From DIGJ01 sp041739345 (lineage in GTDB: Bacteria; Bacillota; Clostridia; Lachnospirales; Lachnospiraceae), in NCBI GenBank assembly GCA_041739345.1, contig JBGSNZ010000038.1:1-64000 (forward strand): a stretch of DNA of 64,000 nucleotides. Reading direction: 5' to 3'. Shown piece after piece: positions 9,308 through 15,595 of the stretch. The notes beneath the pieces were generated by a model. That model saw only the letters and a program-made list of their open reading frames with translations. It ran no database searches and had not been told where the DNA came from. Made by a program: the position numbers and the translations under genes. Each line of letters opens with the position of its first letter. The first letter of the stretch is position 1.

Positions 9308-9325
9308 TAAGGATTCTATAAGGAT
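9308..9325 (-). promoter_or_regulatory. candidate response-regulator operator (direct repeats)
   Basis: TAAGGAT occurs twice, at 9308-9314 and 9319-9325, exactly 11 bp (one helix turn) apart, 50-70 bp upstream of the LanF-type start. OmpR-family regulators such as SpaR and PhoP bind such phased direct repeats next to the -35 region. A further TATCCGTTATCC-like half repeat lies just downstream on the minus strand. Confidence 0.5.
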
Positions 9326-9385
9326 TTAAAATATAGTTGTTTAAAATGCACCCTATCACTTACATGATACCATGATGATTATCAT

Positions 9386-9431
9386 ACAAAAAGTTCCATA
9401 TCAACAATCACTTAGTTGATATGAAACTTAA
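9386..9431. terminator. terminator hairpin (near copy of 2977-3021)
   Basis: GTTCCATATCAAC (9393-9405) pairs with GTTGATATGAAAC (9415-9427), with A5 before and T-rich DNA after. It lies between the VOC remnant and the immunity operon and ends transcripts coming from the right on the minus strand. The stem and the bases before it are almost identical to the terminator at 2977. Confidence 0.7.
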
Positions 9432-9478
9432 TATTTTTATTCTTGCAATTATCTATTTTCATTTCAATAACTGGTGTT

Positions 9479-9649
9479 TTAACTGTTTAAAAGTTTTTCC
9501 AAATCCGTTATGGATACATCCATTTTTATTGAGATTTCTTTCATAGATAAGCCAGAAGACAGAAAACGATTGATTACCATTTTCATAGATTCGCCAACTT
9601 CAATAATATGTTCATCCAAGTCATAAAACCTTACAACACGCTGTCCCAT
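9479..9649 (-). pseudogene. VOC/glyoxalase-bleomycin-resistance family remnant (C-terminal 56 residues)
   Basis: A 56-codon frame reads MGQRVVRFYDLDEHIIEVGE and continues to a helical tail with SSGLSMKEI. GQRVVRFYDPDxHIIEVGE is the last beta-strand region of VOC-fold proteins, including the metal-ligand Glu. A tail of this type (V-x-R-x-L-x-x-G-L-S-x-E-E-I) is typical of longer clostridial members. The N-terminal about 110 residues are missing: an in-frame stop lies four codons upstream, 13 bp before the transglutaminase stop codon. No proper ribosome site is visible. Expression as a short protein is possible but unlikely. Confidence 0.65.
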
Positions 9650-9661
9650 AATTTTCTTCGC

Positions 9662-10366
9662 CTATAAGATAAATCCTCTTATTTTTTTAACATTTATATT
9701 CATTAAATGTCTTAACAACTTACGATACAAAAACCTTTTCAATAAATTTAATTCCTGCGAATGTTCTGAAAAAAATGTATCTGGATTGTTATAAATACCA
9801 TAGTCCTTATTTATACCTTCCTTCTGAATATAGGTGTCATTTTTATTCCAATCAATAATAAGATTCCTAAATTCTTTCACCGCCACTCCGTAACCACAAA
9901 AGCTTCCAAGGCAATCAGAAAATTTGGCCTGTAGTTTTAAAAGATACTGCTTATCTATTATAAACGCCTCCAAGTTATACCATGTACCGTCATAGTATAC
10001 TTCCACCCAACTGTGAACCACATTTTGTGGAGCAAGTTTATAAACTATACCCGTCATTGCTCCCTTTTGGAGTTCCTTACCAATTGTAAATCCATGAATC
10101 CTGCAAGGTACACCAAGTGCTCTTAAAATTGCCATAAACAACGTTCCTTTTGTATTACACTGACCATATCCATCCGATAATACTCTCGTAGCACTAATGC
10201 TATCATCCACATTATAACCAAACTTTATCTCATCTCTGATAAAGTTATAAGCTTCCTGAATCTTATGAAAATTATCTAACTGTTTCCACTTCCTTAATTC
10301 TATTAATTCTTGTATTTTTTCACTTTCATAATCTAAAAGCTTTGTACTTTCCAAGTATTTATCCAT
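9662..10366 (-). CDS. transglutaminase-like domain protein
   Basis: This soluble 234-residue protein has a papain-fold transglutaminase-like core. The catalytic Cys sits in DGYGQCNTKG, the His in VVHSWVEVYYDGTWYNLEA, followed by the acidic or amide third residue. Arg-rich N-terminal helices and a C-terminal region of unknown role complete it. The start at M13 of the longest frame is chosen because GGAGG lies 9 nt upstream. Bacterial members are mostly uncharacterised cysteine peptidases or amidases. It precedes a VOC gene remnant, so a former operon may have been broken. No substrate can be proposed. Confidence 0.8.
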   Translation of the reverse strand: MDKYLESTKLLDYESEKIQELIELRKWKQLDNFHKIQEAYNFIRDEIKFGYNVDDSISATRVLSDGYGQCNTKGTLFMAILRALGVPCRIHGFTIGKELQKGAMTGIVYKLAPQNVVHSWVEVYYDGTWYNLEAFIIDKQYLLKLQAKFSDCLGSFCGYGVAVKEFRNLIIDWNKNDTYIQKEGINKDYGIYNNPDTFFSEHSQELNLLKRFLYRKLLRHLMNINVKKIRGFIL

Positions 10367-10442
10367 ATGATATAACCTCCATTCAACTCTCTTCAAATAC
10401 ATAAGAAAATATTTTCCTGTTAGTTATATCTTAACATTTTAC

Positions 10443-11204
10443 TCAAATGGATACTTTCAAAAACTCGCTATCCTTTAAAATAGCACTTGCAGACATACCC
10501 GTCATCTTCTTATTTGTATATGCGAAATGTGCCGAAGAATCAAACCCTGCTGTCATTGCTGCAGTTGTTATGCTTCCACCATCAAATACTACATCATAAG
10601 CCCGCTCTAATTCATGCAAAACGATGTAACTTTTTAATGGTATTCCTGTCTGTTCTTTAAAGAGGTGTGCCAACCTGCTTTCCGAAAGCGATAGTTTACT
10701 GGCATAATACCTCATCTTATGAACTTGCTGCCTGCATTCGCAGACAGCCATGATATCAAATAACTGATTAATTCGCTCATCAAAATTAAAGTTTCCATCT
10801 TGTACAAGAAATACAGAATATATTTTCTTGAGGAATATACTAAAACTCTTAGCATCTATTCGCTGCATTAATTTTTTTAGTTCCTCTTGCAGTTCTACTG
10901 CTACTTTTTCCGGTACTATATAATATGCTTTGTCATTTAAATAGCTTCTACGTATTTGAATTGCTAGTTTAGAAGTTGGTTCTATTAGTAGTGTAAAATG
11001 TACCATATGCCCGGCACTAAAATTATGTTTTGTATTTATATCTATTATAATACATTTGCAGGATACTTTTCTCTCCATTACTATAATATCCAGATTATCT
11101 TCCTTACTCAAAAAAAGCTGAAGCATCCAATGTTTATGCGAGCCAGCTTTTACAGTATTTGATAAAGAGCCAAGATTCTTTTCATGTTTTATTATATAAT
11201 TCAT
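10443..11204 (-). CDS. AraC-family transcriptional regulator
   Basis: The 253-residue regulator has an N-terminal sensing half without a recognisable cupin signature. A C-terminal double helix-turn-helix follows from about residue 160: ASKLSLSESRLAHLFKEQTG, then a second motif around SITTAAMTAGFDSSAHFAYTNKK, matching AraC/XylS proteins. An AAGGCGG site precedes the start. It lies just upstream of the transglutaminase-like gene on the same strand with a 76-bp gap, so it may regulate it. The effector is unknown. Confidence 0.85.
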   Translation of the reverse strand: MNYIIKHEKNLGSLSNTVKAGSHKHWMLQLFLSKEDNLDIIVMERKVSCKCIIIDINTKHNFSAGHMVHFTLLIEPTSKLAIQIRRSYLNDKAYYIVPEKVAVELQEELKKLMQRIDAKSFSIFLKKIYSVFLVQDGNFNFDERINQLFDIMAVCECRQQVHKMRYYASKLSLSESRLAHLFKEQTGIPLKSYIVLHELERAYDVVFDGGSITTAAMTAGFDSSAHFAYTNKKMTGMSASAILKDSEFLKVSI

Positions 11205-11291
11205 ATCCGCCTTCTTAATATATTAATGATTTTAAGTAGCAACATGCTTAATTTCATGGATGTTTCAACAAAACTAGCATCAAGCCTTAGC

Positions 11292-11846
11292 TTATTTTTC
11301 CCACTCTTCTTTCAAAATACCATAACTTATTGCATCGTAATATTCGTTATTAACAATTCTTGCTTTTCGGTAAACAGCTTCTTTGAGAAAGCCTAACTTC
11401 TCAGCTAAATGCATCATTCTTAAATTACCAGACCAAGTTGATAATCCGAGCCTTACCAGTTTTGGATTTTCATCAAAAATTTCATCTATCCACAGCTTTA
11501 AAGCTTCATAACCTATTCCTTTTCCCCAATAATTCTCATTAAAAATTACAATTCCTATTTCCATCCATAGAGTTTCTTCTGATTTCCAATACCAATTAAC
11601 CTGACCTACAATTTCATCCGTATCTTTATTAGCAACTATCTTTTTGTTTTTGAGTACATTACTTGCACCTATTCGAAACAGCTCTTTAATTTCTTCAATA
11701 TATTTTCTTAACTCTTCTTCATTCTTTCTTCCATAATATGGACCATTAAATTTATGAAATTCACGAGAGGGGTGATTCCAATATAAAAAGTCAGTTAAAT
11801 CTTTCATTTCTAATTCTCTTATAATTAAATTAATTGAATTATCCAT
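11292..11846 (-). CDS. GNAT acetyltransferase (RimJ/RimL-like)
   Basis: This 184-residue acetyl-CoA dependent N-acetyltransferase has the acyl-CoA pyrophosphate-binding motif NYWGKGIGYEAL, followed by RLGLSTWSGNLRMMHLAEKLGF, which is diagnostic of the RimJ/RimL branch acting on protein or small-molecule amines. Its start overlaps the end of an upstream truncated frame (11839-12012). The second ATG (11846) fits the AGGAG spacing best; 11849 is the alternative. The substrate is unknown. Confidence 0.85.
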   Translation of the reverse strand: MDNSINLIIRELEMKDLTDFLYWNHPSREFHKFNGPYYGRKNEEELRKYIEEIKELFRIGASNVLKNKKIVANKDTDEIVGQVNWYWKSEETLWMEIGIVIFNENYWGKGIGYEALKLWIDEIFDENPKLVRLGLSTWSGNLRMMHLAEKLGFLKEAVYRKARIVNNEYYDAISYGILKEEWEK

Positions 11847-12012
11847 CATATTCTCCTATGAAATCGGATTTACTTGCTTCCTTTTCTTCCAATTTCTCAT
11901 GCATTTTCTTACACCTGTCACACCATAATATTTCGTAACTGTCATTGTTAATTAGCTTTTGATTAGAAATATTTGTTATCCCTTCCTCAATACACCAATC
12001 AACACAAACTTT
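11839..12012 (-). pseudogene. truncated Cys-rich reading frame, unknown family
   Basis: An open frame of 57 codons with no start codon at its head (TAA directly upstream) encodes a KVCVDWCIEEG segment, then EILWCDRCKKMHEKLEE and a charged tail. The Cys pairs suggest a zinc-binding fragment. Its stop codon overlaps the GNAT start by 8 nt, the usual geometry of translational coupling, which suggests it is the true 3' end of a gene whose 5' part has been lost. I do not recognise the family. Confidence 0.4.
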
Positions 12013-12031
12013 TTAAAAAACATAGCTTTAA

Positions 12032-12796
12032 TTACATGCATTTTTCATAATACACTTCCGCACTCATATCGCTGTTATATACTTCAAATGCTTTACCTGT
12101 CAGCTTCATTTTACGCTTTTCAGCATATTCTATGATTTTCTGGTGAGCATTACCGATAGACGAAAAGCCTGATGTATGCATTGTATATATACAAGTTGCC
12201 GACGGTTCTTCTACACATAGTTGTGGTAATAATTCTGCAGTTATCACTGGAAGGCATGTTTCCATAGTGAAATCGCCACTTTCATCAAACAAAAAATCAT
12301 ATCTAACATAATGTGAACCCGCAATTATTAGTCCATTCCGAGCAGCAATTTCGTGCAATTTACCAATAGACATCCCCAAATGCTCGAGTTCAATATTTTC
12401 CTTTCTGGTTATTACCTCTTTTCGTTCAAATATTTTGTTTTCTATAATCTCATACTGCCTTGTACATTCAGTTATATGGCCTGACATATACTTATCTAAT
12501 TGCATTTTTATACTTATACCTGTCTGTATTTCATGCTCAAGCTGAATATTTCGCTCAGCTAGTGCTATCTTTTCATCAATGTTTCCAGATATAATTTGCT
12601 TAATCTCTTTTAAAGAAAGTCCATATCTTCTATATTCTTTTATACGATTAAGTTCGTTCAATTGCTCTTCACAATAATACCGATAAGCATTATTTTCATT
12701 TATTTGGTTAGGGATTAAAAGCCCGTTTTCTTCATATAATCTTAGTGCTTTCCTCCCTACTTTTCCAATAACTGCAAATTGTCCTCTTGTAAAAAT
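12032..12796 (-). CDS. MerR-family regulator with effector-binding domain, ATT start
   Basis: The full protein is 254 residues if it starts on ATT at 12796. It then reads FTRGQFAVIGKVGRKALRLYEENGLL, a complete MerR winged-helix; GGAGG lies 7 nt before the ATT (12804-12808). A TGA stands five codons upstream and no in-frame ATG, GTG or TTG occurs before the HTH. The first ATG (12661) would delete half of the HTH. A coiled coil follows (about 85-125), then a GyrI-like ligand domain like BmrR/TipA. It lies 17 bp after the creatininase gene and probably controls their shared MerR-type promoter (13685-13715). Either a rare ATT start or a start-loss pseudogene. Confidence 0.7.
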   Translation of the reverse strand: MFTRGQFAVIGKVGRKALRLYEENGLLIPNQINENNAYRYYCEEQLNELNRIKEYRRYGLSLKEIKQIISGNIDEKIALAERNIQLEHEIQTGISIKMQLDKYMSGHITECTRQYEIIENKIFERKEVITRKENIELEHLGMSIGKLHEIAARNGLIIAGSHYVRYDFLFDESGDFTMETCLPVITAELLPQLCVEEPSATCIYTMHTSGFSSIGNAHQKIIEYAEKRKMKLTGKAFEVYNSDMSAEVYYEKCM

Positions 12797-12813
12797 ATAA
12801 ATTCCTCCTCACC

Positions 12814-13656
12814 TTATAGAAATCTTAAATGCATAAATGGAAGTTTATACAATGAATGAAACATATACACTGTATAATCCTTTCTGTTAAAAAACTTAAT
12901 AGAAACCATGGACAGATACTGAGCTGTATTTAGATTTAGTAACTTTCCGATGCTTTTATCAGAAAGTGCAGGATAACCCAAATGTCCATATTCCCCCATA
13001 GCTTTTCGCTGCTTTTTTACTGAAATCATATCTTTTTCAGCAATTTTAGTATCTGGTAAAGACTTATAACAGTCTGATACAAGATTTCTGTCAATATCCA
13101 GCATACATGAGGTTTCAATCCATCCAGCGTGAAAATCATTTTCTGCTTTTTTTTCGATATTCATTATTGCAATAGGAAGGTTTAGGTTTATGCCCAATTC
13201 TTTTGCTGAAAAGAATGCTCCCATCGGAGATATTGCACAGGTTCCATACTTCTTATTAATCTTCTTACACGCTTTTTCTACTGCAATTTGATGAATAGGG
13301 TCCCCATGCGATGCAACAACTATAATATTACTAAAATCCCAATGTACAATACTTTCAAGCAATTCTAAAACAACATGGTATGTTGTTTTAGGTTTAAAAT
13401 GAATGCACCCATAAAAGCCTTTTATACTTGCCGAAGCAATTGGAAATGCAGGCAATTTACAGCATATAATATCCGGACTCTCTAACTCTATCAATTTGAT
13501 AGTTTCCTTAATCCAATGTTCACCTTCATAAACATCTGTTCCGAGTGGTAAATGTAAACTATGTTCTTCAATTGGCGCCATCGTGACAAACAAAATGCTC
13601 TTTGACTTATCAATCTCTTCTATTTGCTTCCATGTTTTATTAAATAATTCATGCAT
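12814..13656 (-). CDS. creatininase-family amidohydrolase
   Basis: The 280-residue protein carries the metal-site pattern of the creatininase/creatinine amidohydrolase fold: MAPIEEHSLHLPLGTD at residues 27-42 (Glu, His and Asp ligands), VVASHGDP, and FHAGWIETS with the acidic ligand. Family members hydrolyse cyclic or open amides (creatinine, the FAPy intermediate of F420/riboflavin routes, mycofactocin peptide), so the substrate is open. AGGAGGATATAAT precedes the ATG. It is the first gene of a two-gene unit with the MerR regulator and lies behind a 19-bp-spacer promoter, suggesting induction by a small molecule. Confidence 0.83.
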   Translation of the reverse strand: MHELFNKTWKQIEEIDKSKSILFVTMAPIEEHSLHLPLGTDVYEGEHWIKETIKLIELESPDIICCKLPAFPIASASIKGFYGCIHFKPKTTYHVVLELLESIVHWDFSNIIVVASHGDPIHQIAVEKACKKINKKYGTCAISPMGAFFSAKELGINLNLPIAIMNIEKKAENDFHAGWIETSCMLDIDRNLVSDCYKSLPDTKIAEKDMISVKKQRKAMGEYGHLGYPALSDKSIGKLLNLNTAQYLSMVSIKFFNRKDYTVYMFHSLYKLPFMHLRFL

Positions 13657-13684
13657 ATTATATCCTCCTTTTTTGTTTAACTAG

Positions 13685-13715
13685 AGGATACCACTTGCCC
13701 TAAGGGCCAGGTCAA
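13685..13715 (-). promoter_or_regulatory. MerR-type promoter with 19-bp spacer and dyad
   Basis: On the minus strand TTGACC (-35, 13710-13715) and TATCCT (-10, 13685-13690) are separated by 19 bp instead of 17. The spacer contains the dyad GCCCT-T-AGGGC. Over-long spacers with a central dyad are the hallmark of promoters activated by MerR proteins. The MerR-family gene is second in the same unit, so autoregulation is likely. Confidence 0.75.
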
Positions 13716-13764
13716 TCTTTTTTCATTATTAATTTTAATACCTTCAATATGTAGCGAATTTATA

Positions 13765-14250
13765 TTAACGCTTAAACCACGGAATACAACGATTAACTTG
13801 ACTACAATAATTCATGTAATCCTGTCCATATAATTCCTTCAACCACTTTTCCTCCGTACTTTTCATCAGCATAGTCATAAATACCCAGTATGTAATTGGC
13901 AATATCAATAGCCATAAATTATTGAAACACAGGACTGCTCCGGTACATACAATCATAAATGCTGAATAAAGTGGATTCCTAACATAAGCATATATCCCGG
14001 TTGTAACCAAACGATTATCTAAGATATTTGAATCAATTTTGGCAAACACCGCTGCTGCGAACCAAATGATAATGCCATAAGCAATTAAAATTATACCAAT
14101 TCCAAGAAAAGATACCTTCAAAAAATCATACTGACCACTGCTAAAATACCCTTTTTCAGATAAAATAATCCCTGTCACCGTCATAATAATTATTGTAACT
14201 GCGTATAACGGTCCTACTCCATATAATGGTAAATGTTTCTTTTTCTCCAT
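13765..14250 (-). CDS. isoprenylcysteine carboxyl methyltransferase (ICMT)-like membrane protein
   Basis: A 161-residue integral membrane protein with four to five hydrophobic segments. The C-terminal signature is GIYAYVRNPLYSA, then TEEKWLKELYGQDYMNYCSQVNRCIPWF, matching the ICMT/PEMT family fold that binds S-adenosylmethionine. In bacteria the methyl acceptor is generally unknown. Start chosen at M5, with GGAGG 6 nt upstream; M1 (14262) also has an AGGAG. It lies directly upstream of the MerR-type promoter on the same strand. Confidence 0.8.
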   Translation of the reverse strand: MEKKKHLPLYGVGPLYAVTIIIMTVTGIILSEKGYFSSGQYDFLKVSFLGIGIILIAYGIIIWFAAAVFAKIDSNILDNRLVTTGIYAYVRNPLYSAFMIVCTGAVLCFNNLWLLILPITYWVFMTMLMKSTEEKWLKELYGQDYMNYCSQVNRCIPWFKR

Positions 14251-14323
14251 ATCCACCTCCATAGTACTCCTGTTTGTCGATTCATTTTATACAATTGTTT
14301 GATCCCTGTCTAAAAAAAGTTTA

Positions 14324-14743
14324 CTAAAAGAGAGATAATAATAGTCCGTCGATAATTGCAACCATGAAGAAAACTAAGATTCCTTTGATGAAAGAAATAA
14401 AGTGCTTCTTAGGATTTTTATATACCTTATCCATATGTTCTGTTCCTGCAAATCGTATCCTGTTAGAATTCCTCCACCAAATCATATCTATAACAAGAAA
14501 ATCAAACAGGTTGAGACTTTGACCTAGAATTAATAGGTTCGTAAAATTGTCTGTAAGATTTGCTTTTTTTACAAATAATCCAAACACAAAAAGTAAAGGT
14601 GTAAACACTATAATATTAGATATAAAGGATATAAGAGGCGTCGTGGTTTTTATCTTATCATTCAGTATAACGTTCTCTGTTACTATATGTTGTATTTCAT
14701 TAGGATAAGAAACAAAACTCTTTATATTCTTCTTGTCACCCAT
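14324..14743 (-). CDS. small membrane protein, paralog of the next gene, unknown function
   Basis: This 139-residue protein has about three hydrophobic segments and shares with its right-hand neighbour a block N-L-x-D-x-x-V-x-D, then G-T-E-x-M-x-x-x-Y-x-N-P and a Lys-Gly before the last helix. Compared with that neighbour it lacks the N-terminal transmembrane segment. The ATG has GAAGG only directly in front of it and a stop just before, so the N-terminus may be shortened. No function can be assigned; both look like members of one clostridial membrane family. Confidence 0.6.
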   Translation of the reverse strand: MGDKKNIKSFVSYPNEIQHIVTENVILNDKIKTTTPLISFISNIIVFTPLLFVFGLFVKKANLTDNFTNLLILGQSLNLFDFLVIDMIWWRNSNRIRFAGTEHMDKVYKNPKKHFISFIKGILVFFMVAIIDGLLLSLF

Positions 14744-14842
14744 CCTTCAAATTTCCGTTCTGTTTGCGATTAGGTCGATAAAATGAGATTTTTTATAATG
14801 CGAATTACCTTCGTACTACAACATATAAGCTGGAATCTTTTA

Positions 14843-15337
14843 TCATAATAACCCCATAATGAAAATAAGTGAGGCTGCTATGAATGCTACGGCTGTACCT
14901 ATTGCACATCCTTTTAACGCTCCTATTATGTGATGCATTGGATTTCGATATTCTTCTTTCATATCTTCAGTACCTGGAATCATCAGTTTTTTACTATGAC
15001 AAAAAATAATTAAATCAAAAACAATTAAATCGTACAAATTTACCACTAAAAATAATACAAATACATGAACGAATGCCATTTCAAAGGTTCGCTTCCCAAA
15101 GAAATAGACTAGCATAGCTAAAAGAAACGCAATCAACAATGTGCCTAATAATTTTCGCTTCCAGTTTTTATGCTCCACGGAAGCTATAAAATCTTTATAT
15201 TGCGGTAATTCATAAACACGTTTCTTTATCGCAGTTGGATACGATGCAAATTGGGACAGTGGATTTCGATATTGTGCAGGCAGAATTAGAATCGTAAATA
15301 GGATACATAGTATCAGGCATTGAATAAATAATATCAC
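14843..15337 (-). CDS. membrane protein, paralog of the previous gene, unknown function
   Basis: A 164-residue protein with four predicted transmembrane segments (N-terminal, two central, one at the C-terminus) and a charged central loop ending in PGTEDMKEEYRNPMHH. The start codon is GTG, five bases after a GGGGG ribosome site. A promoter with perfect -35 lies 45 bp upstream. It and the 14324-14743 gene form a tandem duplicate. I do not recognise the family. Confidence 0.65.
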   Translation of the reverse strand: MILFIQCLILCILFTILILPAQYRNPLSQFASYPTAIKKRVYELPQYKDFIASVEHKNWKRKLLGTLLIAFLLAMLVYFFGKRTFEMAFVHVFVLFLVVNLYDLIVFDLIIFCHSKKLMIPGTEDMKEEYRNPMHHIIGALKGCAIGTAVAFIAASLIFIMGLL

Positions 15338-15382
15338 ATTTACCCCCCCATTTTAACACTTAATTAGTTTCAGCTAACCTTT

Positions 15383-15411
15383 ATTTTAGATATAATAATC
15401 CGTATTGTCAA
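15383..15411 (-). promoter_or_regulatory. sigma-A type promoter for the tandem membrane proteins
   Basis: On the minus strand TTGACA (15406-15411), 17-bp spacer and TAAAAT (15383-15388). It lies about 45 bp before the GTG start of the 164-residue membrane protein. Confidence 0.6.
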
Positions 15412-15485
15412 TCATCTTTGGCTTTATAGATAAAAATTTTCATCAGATTAATCAAACATAAATCTCAACAAGTTGGAATCTTTAA

Positions 15486-15527
15486 CCAAAAAGCACTCTA
15501 CCATTTTACATGATAGAGTGCTCTATT
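15486..15527 (-). terminator. rho-independent terminator of ppdK
   Basis: GCACTCTA-CCAT pairs with ATGA-TAGAGTGC around a short loop and ends in a T run on the minus strand, about 70 bp after the ppdK stop. Confidence 0.75.
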
Positions 15528-15595
15528 ATTTCTTCGCTATTATTTAATACAGTTTAACTGAAGTCAAACTATCAAAAAACGTTGAAATATCAACA

